From Aggregatilineales bacterium (GTDB lineage: Bacteria > Chloroflexota > Anaerolineae > Aggregatilineales > Ch27): a stretch of DNA of 64,000 nt. The notes under the pieces are model-generated. The model saw only the letters and a program-made list of their open reading frames with translations. It was not told the origin of the DNA and ran no database searches. Made by a program: the position numbers and the translations under genes. Positions 29,665 through 38,700 of the stretch are shown here, in pieces. The DNA lies in assembly GCA_029976025.1 (NCBI GenBank), contig JARKNX010000180.1:1-64000 (forward strand), in the 5' to 3' direction. Position 1 is the first letter of the stretch. Every line of letters starts with the position of its first letter.

Positions 29665-30456
29665 ATGCTGGTCTTTGTCAAGTTAGGCGGATCGCTGATC
29701 ACGGATAAGACACAGGAGCAGGCATTCCTGGCCGATCGGATGAAGGGGCTTGCCGCAGCGTTCGGCGACGCCCTGGCCGCCAGACCTGATCTACGGTTGG
29801 TTATCGGTCACGGAAGCGGCTCGTTCGGCCATTTTGCCGCTCACAAGTACGGGACTGCGTCCGGCGTCCGGACGGTCGAGCAGTGGCGAGGATTCGCCGA
29901 GGTGGCCCGTATTGCGCGTCGCCTGAGCCAACTGGTGGCCGATTCGCTGGGGGAGGCTGGTCTCCCGGCCTGGCCGCTTTCGCCATCGGCTTCGGCTGTG
30001 TGTTCGGACGGCGAGATAGACATCCTGGCGATTGAGCCGATTCGCGCGGCCCTGACGCACGGCCTGATCCCTCTGGTCCACGGAGACGTAGCGCTCGATA
30101 GCGTGCGCGGCGGCACAATTGCCAGCACAGAAACGGTTTTTCTGTATCTGGCTCCTGTTCTGCGACCGCAGCGAATTTTCCTGTTTGGTGAGGTGGACGG
30201 CGTGCTCGATGCCACGGGGCAGGTGATCCGCCGCATTTCTCCGAGTCAGCTTCCCGAGCTTGAAAGACTCCTGGGCGGGTCGCATGGCGTGGACGTGACC
30301 GGCGGCATGGAGTCCAAAGTTCACGATATGCTGCGCCTGGTGCAGACAGTGCCGGGCCTCCGGGTGCATATTCTGTCCGGGCTGGACCCGGAGCAAGCCC
30401 GAATTGCGCTCATCGATCCTGAAGCGGCGCCAGGGACGCTTATTACGGAAGATTGA
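29665..30456 (+). CDS. ipk: Isopentenyl phosphate kinase
   Basis: A 263-residue amino-acid-kinase-fold enzyme that phosphorylates isopentenyl phosphate to IPP with ATP. The Gly-rich N-terminus 'VKLGGSLITDK', the loop 'IGHGSGSFGHFAAHKYG' with the catalytic His expected after 'SFG', 'LVHGDV', 'FLFGEVDGVLD' and 'DVTGGMESKV' all match archaeal-type isopentenyl phosphate kinases. GAGGAG lies 8 bases before the ATG. It is the last gene of the UbiA-mevalonate kinase operon and converges with the ABC transporter genes, with 4 bases between stops. In Chloroflexota such kinases are known to complete the mevalonate route via phosphomevalonate decarboxylase. Confidence 0.93.
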   Translation: MLVFVKLGGSLITDKTQEQAFLADRMKGLAAAFGDALAARPDLRLVIGHGSGSFGHFAAHKYGTASGVRTVEQWRGFAEVARIARRLSQLVADSLGEAGLPAWPLSPSASAVCSDGEIDILAIEPIRAALTHGLIPLVHGDVALDSVRGGTIASTETVFLYLAPVLRPQRIFLFGEVDGVLDATGQVIRRISPSQLPELERLLGGSHGVDVTGGMESKVHDMLRLVQTVPGLRVHILSGLDPEQARIALIDPEAAPGTLITED

Positions 30457-30460
30457 TCTT

Positions 30461-31297
30461 TCAGGTCCGGTTGCGAAAACGTTCCTGGGAGGCGTCGGCC
30501 AGGCGGTTGACAGCCATCACCGTTGCCGTGATGGCGAGTCCCGGCGGTATGGACATCCACGGCGCGACCCGGAAGGCGTAGCGAGCCTCGGCGAGCATGA
30601 CACCCCAGTTGGGCACGGAAGGATCCCCCCCGAATCCCAGAAAGGCCAGGGCGGCGCTGTTGAGCATTGTCCAGCTCAGAGATACGGCGGCGAAGCTCAG
30701 CAATAAAGGCAGGACATTCGGCAACAGATGATGGCTGAGCAGTCGATCGGAGCGTACGCCGATCGCGCGCGCTGCATCGATATAGAGCGCGTTCCGCGTA
30801 GTTGCCGTCGCGGTGCGGGCTATACGGGCATAAGCGGGCAGCCCGGCGATGCCTACTGCAATCGCAATCTGCCAGCCTCCTGATCCCAGCAGAGTGATGA
30901 TAACCAGCGCCAGCAGCAGATTGGGGAAGGCGAGCAGTATATCCATGCTCGCCATAAGGAGGCGGTCAGTCCACTGGCCGTAAAACCCCGCGCTCATCCC
31001 CAGAACAGTGCCCGGGAGGATGATGATGGCGACGCCAATCAGGACAATGCTCAGGCTTTGCTGGCCGCCAAAGAGTGTGCGGCTCAACACGTCTCGCCCT
31101 AATGTGTCTGTGCCGAACAGATGCTCCCGGGTAGGGGGCTGATATGGCTCTCCGGTGATGGCCATTGGATCATATGGGGCGATAACGGGGGCCAGGGTGG
31201 TCGCCAGGATTATCGTAGCCAGGACAGCGAGCGGCACCTTCAGCCGATCCGTCCGTGACACGACGAAGACGAACACATCGCCCGGAGGCAGGCGCAC
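30461..31297 (-). CDS. ABC transporter permease, DppC/OppC type
   Basis: A 278-residue inner-membrane permease of the peptide/nickel (Dpp/Opp) class. It has an N-terminal helix (about 20-40), the characteristic 'HLFGTDTLGRDVLSR' loop, five further helices, and the ATPase-contact region around 'IARTATATTRNALYIDAARAIGVRSDRLL'. The start is GTG at 31297 with GGAG about 9 bases upstream, 2 bases after the stop of the DppB-type gene. It forms the pore with that protein. No ATPase subunits are next to it; the operon ends here, facing isopentenyl phosphate kinase. Confidence 0.9.
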   Translation of the reverse strand: MRLPPGDVFVFVVSRTDRLKVPLAVLATIILATTLAPVIAPYDPMAITGEPYQPPTREHLFGTDTLGRDVLSRTLFGGQQSLSIVLIGVAIIILPGTVLGMSAGFYGQWTDRLLMASMDILLAFPNLLLALVIITLLGSGGWQIAIAVGIAGLPAYARIARTATATTRNALYIDAARAIGVRSDRLLSHHLLPNVLPLLLSFAAVSLSWTMLNSAALAFLGFGGDPSVPNWGVMLAEARYAFRVAPWMSIPPGLAITATVMAVNRLADASQERFRNRT

Positions 31298-31299
31298 GG

Positions 31300-32229
31300 T
31301 CAGGCTCCATTCTCGCGAACGCGCGGATCGAGGATGCCGTGCAGAATGTCGGTCACTACGCTGATCGTACTGTAGACCAGTGCTGAGAGCACCACGATCC
31401 CCAGGACAACGGGGTAATCCTGGTCAATCACGGCTCCCACCAGGAGCTGGCCGATGCCCTGCCGCGCAAAAAGCGCTTCGGTGATGGCTGCTCCTCCCAG
31501 CAGGAAGCCGATCTGAAGGGCAACCACGGTCAGAATTGGCGGGAGGCTGGCGCGCAGGATGTGTACTCGGAAGATATACTGTCCGGGCAACCCTTTGGCA
31601 CGCGCAACGCGGATATAGTCGGCGTACATCACCTCGGTCAGGATGGTCCGGGTGACTCTGGCGATGCTGCCGGAGACATGGAATCCCAGCACTGCCGCCG
31701 GCAAAATCAGATGATCTATGCTCCCGGAGCCTGTCGCAGGCAGCAGGCCGAGCCATGAGCTGAAGATGAAGATCGCGGCGGTACCGGTCCAGTAAATAGG
31801 CGTAGAGAGGGCCAGCACGCTGATCGTCCCCGCCAGCCGCCCGGGCCAGGCGCCTGTATGTGCGGCCTCCAGAATGCCCAGCCCCAGCCCGAGCGCGACC
31901 GCGACCAGGAGCGCAGCAGCGGCAAGCATCACTGTCGCCCCCAGTTGCTCTCCAATCAGAGTGCTGACAGGTAGTTGGCTGATGTAGGAGTACCCCAGAT
32001 CGCCCCGGAGAAGGCCGGCCAGATACGTGACGTACTGGACAGGCAGCGGCCGATCCAGCCCCAGGGCAGCCTGCCGGGCGGCGATATCAGCCTGCGTGGC
32101 TCCGCCTTGAAGCATCTGGCCGACGATTGCGTTCCCGGGGATGATATGCAGGGCTGCGAAGGCCAGAGTCACACAGCCCCACACAATCAGCAGGGTTGAA
32201 AGCAGGCGATCGCGCGCAAAGTGGCGCAT
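31300..32229 (-). CDS. ABC transporter permease, DppB/OppB type
   Basis: A 309-residue permease with six helices. It has the DppB-type N-terminus ('ARDRLLSTLLIVWGCVTLAF', then 'IPGNAIVGQMLQGGA' before 'RQAALGLDRPLPVQYVTYL') and the cytoplasmic contact loop 'TRTILTEVMYADYIRVARAKGL'. It should pair with the DppC-type permease. It starts 3 bases after the stop of the binding-protein gene, with no separate ribosome-binding site, so it is translationally coupled. Likely substrates of the class are peptides, nickel complexes or oligosaccharides; the sequence does not tell which. Confidence 0.9.
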   Translation of the reverse strand: MRHFARDRLLSTLLIVWGCVTLAFAALHIIPGNAIVGQMLQGGATQADIAARQAALGLDRPLPVQYVTYLAGLLRGDLGYSYISQLPVSTLIGEQLGATVMLAAAALLVAVALGLGLGILEAAHTGAWPGRLAGTISVLALSTPIYWTGTAAIFIFSSWLGLLPATGSGSIDHLILPAAVLGFHVSGSIARVTRTILTEVMYADYIRVARAKGLPGQYIFRVHILRASLPPILTVVALQIGFLLGGAAITEALFARQGIGQLLVGAVIDQDYPVVLGIVVLSALVYSTISVVTDILHGILDPRVRENGA

Positions 32230-32232
32230 TGG

Positions 32233-33909
32233 CTAGTTGCGATCTTCGGGGGTCAGACCGAAATTATACAGAATCGGGAACCAGCCCTGAGCATCAAAGG
32301 CCACGCCCTCCAGCCGGGCTGTTGCTCCGTTGAGGTTAACATAGTCGCGGACTGGCAGAATCAGCGCTCGCTCCATGATGCGTGTCTGAGCAGCGCCATA
32401 AAGCGCTCCGCGCATCTGTGAGTCGATCTGGCGCGAGCCTTCCTGCAGATAAGCGTCCAACTCGAGGTCTGAATATCCGGTCCAGTTAAACGGGGCGTTT
32501 GTCACAAAATACTGTTCCAGCAGGCTGGGATCGCGGCCGGGGGAATTCATGGCAATCAGGTTGTATCGACCCGTTTCGGCCGCTTCACGGAGCTGATTGA
32601 GGCCCGCTACCTGCTCAATTTTCAGATCGATACCTATCTCGCGCCACTGACTCTGAATCACTTGCGCCACCTGAGGAACAAGCCCCCACGGCGGGACGAC
32701 CATTGTCAGCTCCAGAGGTATCCCGGTAATCTGGGCGGCGGCAGGCGTGGCAGTCAGGTCTCCCACCGAGCCACCGACAGGGGTGGGCGGGATGTCCAGG
32801 CCGGTCGGCGCAAACAGGATTCCATTGCTGTTTGTCTGGGTGAAACCTGCCGCACTGAGCAAAGATTGGGCCTGCTCGATATTGTACGAATACGAATTCG
32901 CAACCTGATCGTAGTAGTAGTCGGTGGATGGGCTGAGCGGCCCGTAAGCCACCGGAGAAAATTGCTGAAAAACCGTATCGACGATGGCAGCCCGGTTTGT
33001 TGCGAAGAGGAGTGCCTGCCGCACAGCGTCGCTGTCAGTCGGGAAACGGCTTGTATTCATCATGAACTGCAGCGGCTGTCCGGGTATAGGGACAGGATAT
33101 AGACGCAGCCCGGGGTTGCCGGAGAGTAGCTGCGCGTCTACCGGCAGGATTTCGCCCACAATCTGCACTTCGCCGCTTTCCAGCGCCAGCGCCCGCGTGG
33201 GTGGATCTTCCAGAAAGCGAAATTCGATCGTCTGGACCGGGTTAGCCGGCATCACGTAGAAAGGCGGGCCCCAGGCATAATCCGGATTGCGCGTCAGCAC
33301 CAGACGATTGCCGGGCACATACTCCACCATCTTATACGGACCGGTGCCGACCTGGTGAAACTGGTATGTTGCGTTGTCATATTCAGCCAGCGCGCGCGGG
33401 CTGGCGATCCCCAGATAGACCTGACTGAGCGAGTCCAGCAGGGGCGCGTAGGGCTGGCTGAGGTTCAGCCTGATGGTGTAGTTGTCGAGTATTTCATAAC
33501 CGGCCAGCGGCCCAAGCATAAATCGCGCCTTCTGCGATCCTGTCTCAGGCACCATGATACGGTCGATGTTGGTCCCGACCGCGTCAGCATTGAATTGCGT
33601 GCCGTCGTGGAATTTGACATCGCGGCGGAGTGTAAAAGTGTAACTGAGTCCATCCGCTGTAATTTGCCACTCCGTTGCCAGGCCCGGCACATAGTCGCCT
33701 GTCGCAGGATCGCGATATACGAGCGTATCGTAGACCGAGCGCAGCGGAATCCCCAGTTCTGCCGAGGCATTGATATGCGGGTCAAACCCGCTTGGCATCA
33801 GCGATAACCCGTAGACGATTCGCGGCTCCGGCAGCTTTGACGCGGACGAAGGGACGCAGGCAGCCAGCAGCAGAGACAGGATAAGAGCGCAGGCGACAAG
33901 GTATCTCAT
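32233..33909 (-). CDS. Solute-binding lipoprotein of a peptide/nickel-type ABC transporter
   Basis: A 558-residue family 5 extracellular binding protein. It has a lipoprotein signal with lipobox 'LLAAC' (Cys18) and the family pattern '[35 protein letters not shown]'-like N-terminus, '[31 protein letters not shown]', and '[28 protein letters not shown]'. It captures substrate outside and delivers it to the two permeases encoded immediately downstream. It is divergent from the PrsW-like gene. A TATACT-like box lies on this strand at 33961-33956 without a convincing -35. Substrate unknown. Confidence 0.92.
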   Translation of the reverse strand: [558 protein letters not shown]

Positions 33910-34038
33910 AGGATGGTCAGCCTACCGTAAAAAGGTCCGCGAATCAGTAGATGGAAGTATAGCGCGTGGGCTGGCTATAGGGTAGATACGAGGTGGAGGG
34001 GTGCGGTAGAATGGGACAGCGCTCAGGAGGGGCTGTTC

Positions 34039-34950
34039 ATGACCACATTCGACGTTCGCCTGCTGCCGCCGGAGGAGCCTGAGCAGATACTCCCCGAGTA
34101 TCGTTCGGTCTGGCGATCTGCGCTTTATGAGATGATCGTTCTGGTCATCCTGGCAGCGGGTCTGCAGATCGGCCTGGCCCGGGTGCACCTTGATGCGGGG
34201 CAGCGCCAGGCAGTTTCGGCTGTTATCGCACTGGCACCGGTGGGGCTGTGGCTGTTCTTCACCTGGCGCCGGGAGCAGCGCGTGCAGCATCCCCGCCAGC
34301 GGCTCCTCACGGTAGCGCTGCTAGGCCTTGTGATGACGGCCGCCGTTGTCATACCGGTTATCAGCCGGATCGTCGTGCCAGCAGACTGGCTGTACGGTGC
34401 GTCCGGCCTGACACGACTGATTGGCTATTCGCTGACTGTCGGGGTGGTGACTGAGCTTATCAAGTATCTGGTCTTGCGGTACACGGTCTGGTGGGAGCAT
34501 TTCGAGCGCCGGGCTGATGCGGTTGCCTACAGCCTGACGGTCAGCCTGGGGGTTGCGACTATGCTCAACTTGCAATTCGCGCTGCTCGATGGCGGGGCAC
34601 AGGCCGGGCCTGCCGCTATCAGGATCGTATCGGTCGTATTGTCACAAGGGGCTGCCGGGCTGCCCGTGGCGTACGGTCTGATGCGGATGAAGCTCCGCCC
34701 GACAGTGTATGAGCCGGCGCTGTTTCTGCTTTTCGGAGCATTTTTGCATGGATTCTATATGATGATGCGCGCCGGCATCGCGATACAGGGGTTCAGCGCC
34801 AGGGCGAGCGGGAATTCGCCAGTCGCCGGACTGATTTTCTCGGTTATCTTCGCCCTGACTTTCTATGGCCTTTTTGCCTTTCTCATCGCGTCTGCGGACG
34901 CGCGCGATGAGAAAGTGGCCGGGTTGGAACCCGGCGAGCGGTCGCTATAG
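34039..34950 (+). CDS. PrsW-like polytopic membrane protein (possible protease)
   Basis: A 303-residue protein with about eight hydrophobic helices and short polar ends. It resembles the PrsW/CPBP-like membrane protease group: 'GVVTELIKYLVLRY' matches the 'EE..K' helix, and 'FGAFLHGFYMM' supplies a conserved His in a later helix. In PrsW the motif usually begins with two Glu; here only one is present (Thr-Glu), so catalysis is uncertain. AGGAGG 8 bases upstream gives a firm start. It is followed by an anchored protein (14 bases) and a secreted serine protease (overlapping), suggesting one operon for proteolysis at the cell surface. Confidence 0.6.
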   Translation: MTTFDVRLLPPEEPEQILPEYRSVWRSALYEMIVLVILAAGLQIGLARVHLDAGQRQAVSAVIALAPVGLWLFFTWRREQRVQHPRQRLLTVALLGLVMTAAVVIPVISRIVVPADWLYGASGLTRLIGYSLTVGVVTELIKYLVLRYTVWWEHFERRADAVAYSLTVSLGVATMLNLQFALLDGGAQAGPAAIRIVSVVLSQGAAGLPVAYGLMRMKLRPTVYEPALFLLFGAFLHGFYMMMRAGIAIQGFSARASGNSPVAGLIFSVIFALTFYGLFAFLIASADARDEKVAGLEPGERSL

Positions 34951-34964
34951 AAAGGCCGCCCGTT

Positions 34965-35561
34965 ATGCAGCAATTTCCTCTCGTGCCGGAAAGACCGCTC
35001 ACCCGTACCCAGCGCTGGGCAAACGCTCTGGTGGTAGCTGCCGCCCTGATCACGCTCGGAGTCGGGCTTATCATGAAAGATCAGTTGATGAGCGGCACCC
35101 AGCCATTTCAGGACCTGGCGGCAGGCATTCTGGCTCAGTATCCATCCGGCTGGCTGCTGGATCGATCTGGTGGCTATGTGTTTCAGGTGCGGGACGCTCA
35201 ATCGTCCGGTTTTCACACGATGCTGGGGGTGAGTATTCTGCCTATCGGGGGGGATGCGAAGGCGCGCAATGTGCTGGACGCGCTCACGCTGGAACGTGCG
35301 CGTTCCCTGGCTGCCTATGATGTTCTGAGCTCAGCGCCCCTTACATTGCCTGATGGCGACCTGGCGACACGCCTGGAATATGTCTATGTAGCGAGCGAGA
35401 GCAACCCATTTCTGCAGGCTGTCCCGACGGTGGTGCATGGCGTTGATGTTGTGGTGATCAAGCGCGGGCAGGCGATCGTTGTGACGTTTCGGGCGGAGGC
35501 CGATCGTTTTGATAAAGAAGAGTGGCGACTGGAGCAGTTTCTTGCTTCGCTCGAATTCTAA
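34965..35561 (+). CDS. Membrane-anchored protein of unknown function
   Basis: A 198-residue protein with one transmembrane helix (about 20-37) and an outer domain of about 150 residues. That domain is reminiscent of PsbP/LpqN-like folds ('YPSGWLLDRSGGYVFQVRD' at its start and a regular alternation of strands and one long helix). That likeness is impressionistic. It lies 14 bases after the PrsW-like gene and its last codons overlap the start of the serine-protease gene by 20 bases, so the three are probably co-translated. It may be a partner, substrate or inhibitor of the protease; no evidence decides. Confidence 0.65.
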   Translation: MQQFPLVPERPLTRTQRWANALVVAAALITLGVGLIMKDQLMSGTQPFQDLAAGILAQYPSGWLLDRSGGYVFQVRDAQSSGFHTMLGVSILPIGGDAKARNVLDALTLERARSLAAYDVLSSAPLTLPDGDLATRLEYVYVASESNPFLQAVPTVVHGVDVVVIKRGQAIVVTFRAEADRFDKEEWRLEQFLASLEF

Positions 35562-37818
35562 ACTGCTGATAGCTTTCGTGCTGATGACGCTGGCAGTAGC
35601 TCCGATAGGAGAAGCACTGCCGATCGCTCAGGCTCAGACAGGCGTCAGCTTCGCCAATATTATCCGGGCGACTGTTTACCTCGCCAGCCAGTTTGATGTG
35701 CCCGGGGGACAGGCTACATCATGCGCTGGCTCTGGCACGATTGTTTCTCCAGACGGCCTCATTCTGACTAATGCGCACAATGTGGTGAATGGTCTGCAGT
35801 GTAAAGTGGATGCCATTGTCGTATCTCTTTCGATGCGCCCTAATGATCCACCGGAGCCTAAATACTATGCTGAGGTCGAGATTTATGATCTGAGGCTGGA
35901 TCTGGCTGTGCTGCGCATCACCCGGCAGATCGACGGGCGCATAATCGAGCCGGGGTCCCTGAGCCTGCCCTTCGTAGAACTGGGAGATTCACTGACACTC
36001 CGACTGGATGACACCGTTGTCGTATTCGGTTACCGGGATCTGGGTGATGACGCGCTCACGCTCTCCCGGGGAACCATCATCGGGTTCATTGCTGAACCAC
36101 TGGGGGGCGAGCGCGCCTGGCTCAAGACCAGCGCCACGGTTGTAGGGACCATGAGCGGAGGCGGTGTTTACAATGCGCAGGGGCGGCTGATCGGCATCCC
36201 TACGGCCGCGCCGTCCCTGGCACCGGGCGCGGTGCTGGACTGCCGGCGTGTGCAGGATACGACCGGCGATGGGATAGTGGACAGCCAGGACGGCTGTATC
36301 CCGATCGTGGGTTTCATCAACAGTCTGCGACCCGCCCACCTGGCGCGGGGGATGATCAGGGCCGCTCAGCTGGGTATTCGCTATATGGGGCATGTCGCAA
36401 CCCCCGTTGTCGAAGCAGCACAGGAGGCAGTGACCGGAGGGCCAGAAGTTGGCGCCATTCATTTCTCCCCGGCTGTGAACGAGGCCGGGCAGCCCACGAC
36501 ATTTGTGACGCAGCTCCCGGCCGGGGCGAACAGCCTGTACCTGTTCTTCGACTACCGCAATATGCGTCCCGGGGTAGTTTACGAGCTGAGGGCGACCCGT
36601 AACGGTGATAGCCAGTCCACGTTCAGCCAGTCACCGGCGCTCTGGGGCGGGCAGACTAACGGCCTCTGGTATATCGGCAGCGCCGGGCAGGCCTGGCAGA
36701 ACGGTGTGTACGAGTTCACCCTGCTGATAGAGGGCCGCGCTGTTCAGACCGCCCAGATCACGATAGGCGGAAGCCCTGCTGCATCCCCCTCTTTTTCCGA
36801 TGTGAGCTTCGGCCTGCTTGATTTGCAGGGTAACGATATTCAGGTGGGCTATGTGCTGGGAGTAGGGGATATCATCGCGGCGCGTTTTATCTTCCGGGAT
36901 ATGCCGGATGGACTGCCCTGGACAGCGATCTGGTATTACGAAGGTATGGAACTGAGGCGGGATGAAGCCACCTGGAATCAGGGAGTCAGCGGGGCGGCCA
37001 CGGTCAATATCCGCCCCCAGTCGGGGGGATTTGTGCCCGGGCGCTATCGCCTGGAGCTATGGGCCGGGGACCGGCTTTCGGCCCTGGGCGATCTGATTCT
37101 AGCGGGCGGACAGGAGGGTGTCTTCGCCCGTATATTTCAGAATCTGCGCTTTTCCAGCGATATCCAGGCGGGTGAGCCGGGCGGCATTGTGGCCTCCAGT
37201 TTTGCCAACCGTCCGGCCGGTCTCTACGCCTTTATTGACTGGCAGTTGATCGGCGCCGGAACTCCCTGGACATATCGCTGGCTGGTGGATGGCGAGGCGT
37301 TTTTCGAGCGGACGGAACAATGGGCGGCGCCGGAATCCGGGGCAAATTTCTGGTCGCGCCTTGGCTCATCTCTGCTCCTCCCGGATGGCTCCTACACCTA
37401 CGAAATTCTGATTGGCGGGCAGCTATTTGTCACGGGTAGCGCGCGGGTCGGAATGGGCCAGTTGCCGGTGACTGCGGGCAGCCGGGCAACGGGCGTGCGT
37501 GTTTCCGGCGAGGTTCTGGACGCTGCGACTCAGGAAGGCATCCCGGGCGCGCTGGTGATCGTGCTGGAAGCGCAGTATTCCGTCGTGGATTTTGTGTGGG
37601 ATGCGGCGCAGATTCTGGCAATGTCCGTGACCGACAGTCAGGGGCGATTCGAGTTTGACCGTCTGCTGCCGTATGGAGAGTTCTACAGCATGATCGTGAT
37701 TGGGGAGCGCTATCTGCCGCTGACAGCAGATGGCATCGAGCTTAACCTCGCCGATCCCGAGCTGGAGGACGGGCAGTTAGAATTTCGGCTGGAGCTGAAC
37801 CGGGATCTCGTGCCATGA
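35542..37818 (+). CDS. Secreted trypsin-like (HtrA-type) serine protease with C-terminal beta domains
   Basis: The start is best placed at TTG 35542 (GGAG 7 bases upstream), giving 758 residues with a good signal peptide ('LLIAFVLMTLAVA', ending near 'IAQAQ'). The trypsin-fold domain covers about 35-225. The triad is visible: His79 in 'LTNAHNVV', Asp120 in 'LDLAVLRI', and Ser205 in 'GTMSGGGV'. No PDZ domain follows. Instead there are several repeated beta-sandwich units with 'W..R..P.G.Y.LEL..G' patterns (about 285-630) and a final carboxypeptidase-regulatory-like domain ('VSGEVLDAATQEGIPGALV'). This suits an extracellular, substrate-binding protease. It overlaps the upstream gene by 20 bases and tlyA by 4. 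Confidence 0.85.
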   Translation: MLRSNSKLLIAFVLMTLAVAPIGEALPIAQAQTGVSFANIIRATVYLASQFDVPGGQATSCAGSGTIVSPDGLILTNAHNVVNGLQCKVDAIVVSLSMRPNDPPEPKYYAEVEIYDLRLDLAVLRITRQIDGRIIEPGSLSLPFVELGDSLTLRLDDTVVVFGYRDLGDDALTLSRGTIIGFIAEPLGGERAWLKTSATVVGTMSGGGVYNAQGRLIGIPTAAPSLAPGAVLDCRRVQDTTGDGIVDSQDGCIPIVGFINSLRPAHLARGMIRAAQLGIRYMGHVATPVVEAAQEAVTGGPEVGAIHFSPAVNEAGQPTTFVTQLPAGANSLYLFFDYRNMRPGVVYELRATRNGDSQSTFSQSPALWGGQTNGLWYIGSAGQAWQNGVYEFTLLIEGRAVQTAQITIGGSPAASPSFSDVSFGLLDLQGNDIQVGYVLGVGDIIAARFIFRDMPDGLPWTAIWYYEGMELRRDEATWNQGVSGAATVNIRPQSGGFVPGRYRLELWAGDRLSALGDLILAGGQEGVFARIFQNLRFSSDIQAGEPGGIVASSFANRPAGLYAFIDWQLIGAGTPWTYRWLVDGEAFFERTEQWAAPESGANFWSRLGSSLLLPDGSYTYEILIGGQLFVTGSARVGMGQLPVTAGSRATGVRVSGEVLDAATQEGIPGALVIVLEAQYSVVDFVWDAAQILAMSVTDSQGRFEFDRLLPYGEFYSMIVIGERYLPLTADGIELNLADPELEDGQLEFRLELNRDLVP

Positions 37819-38624
37819 GCAGCCGGGAGCGCATTGATATCCTGCTGGTCGACCGGGGGCTGGTGGCCAGCAGGGAGCTTGCCCGCCGTTTAGTAATGGC
37901 CGGTGAGGTTATGGTGAACGGTGTTGTTATTGACAAGCCGGGCACTCATGTAGACATGAATGCGAATGTGACGCTCAAGGCTATGCCGCGCTTTGTCAGC
38001 AGGGGAGGGGATAAGCTGGCAGCAGCGCTGGCGACCTTCCCGATTTCAGTGGCGGGGTGCGTCTGCGCTGACGTAGGAGCGAGCACGGGCGGATTCACGG
38101 ATTGCCTGCTTCAGCATGGCGCGGCGCGAGTCTATGCTATTGATGTTGGCTACGGCCAACTTGACTACCGGCTGCGTCAGGATGCCCGGGTCCGCGTAAT
38201 GGATCGGACGAATGCGCGGTATCTGGATCGTCTCGAGGAAGCCGTAGATGTGGTGACAGTGGACGCCTCCTTCATATCTTTGCGCCTGCTGCTGCCGGTG
38301 GTTATGGGCTGGCTGAAGCCTGAGGCGACGGTTATTCCGCTGATCAAACCCCAGTTTGAAGCGGGCAAGAAGGACGTAGGCAAAGGCGGAGTTATACGCG
38401 ATCCTCGCATTCATCAGCGTGTCCTGCAAGAGGTGCTGGCAGACGCCCGGCAAATGGGATTCAGCATCCGCGGCCTCATCCGCTCCCCGCTGAAAGGCCC
38501 GTCCGGAAATGTGGAATTCCTGGCATGGCTTGTAGCCGGGAGGAATGAGCAGCTTCAGCCTGATTTGAGTCTGCTGATCGAGAGGGTGGTCAGCACCGAG
38601 GCGGGCGAACACAACGACGCCTAG
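37815..38624 (+). CDS. tlyA: TlyA-family rRNA 2'-O-methyltransferase
   Basis: A 269-residue protein with an N-terminal S4 RNA-binding domain (about 5-65, 'RIDILLVDRGLVASRELARRL') and an FtsJ/RrmJ-like methyltransferase domain. That domain has the SAM-binding motif 'CADVGASTGGFTDCLL', catalytic Lys in 'RGGDKL', Asp in 'DVVTVDASFISL', and Lys in 'LIKPQFEAG'. The family methylates 16S and/or 23S rRNA and was first described as a haemolysin; the enzyme role is the secure one. It overlaps the protease gene by ATGA. lepA follows 76 bases later with its own likely -10 box (TATACT near 38654). Confidence 0.93.
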   Translation: MSSRERIDILLVDRGLVASRELARRLVMAGEVMVNGVVIDKPGTHVDMNANVTLKAMPRFVSRGGDKLAAALATFPISVAGCVCADVGASTGGFTDCLLQHGAARVYAIDVGYGQLDYRLRQDARVRVMDRTNARYLDRLEEAVDVVTVDASFISLRLLLPVVMGWLKPEATVIPLIKPQFEAGKKDVGKGGVIRDPRIHQRVLQEVLADARQMGFSIRGLIRSPLKGPSGNVEFLAWLVAGRNEQLQPDLSLLIERVVSTEAGEHNDA

Positions 38625-38700
38625 CCGATCTATACAGGCAGATACGATTCAGGTATACTCCACTCCGCAGTCAACCCGGAACTTGCAGGCAAGATGATAA

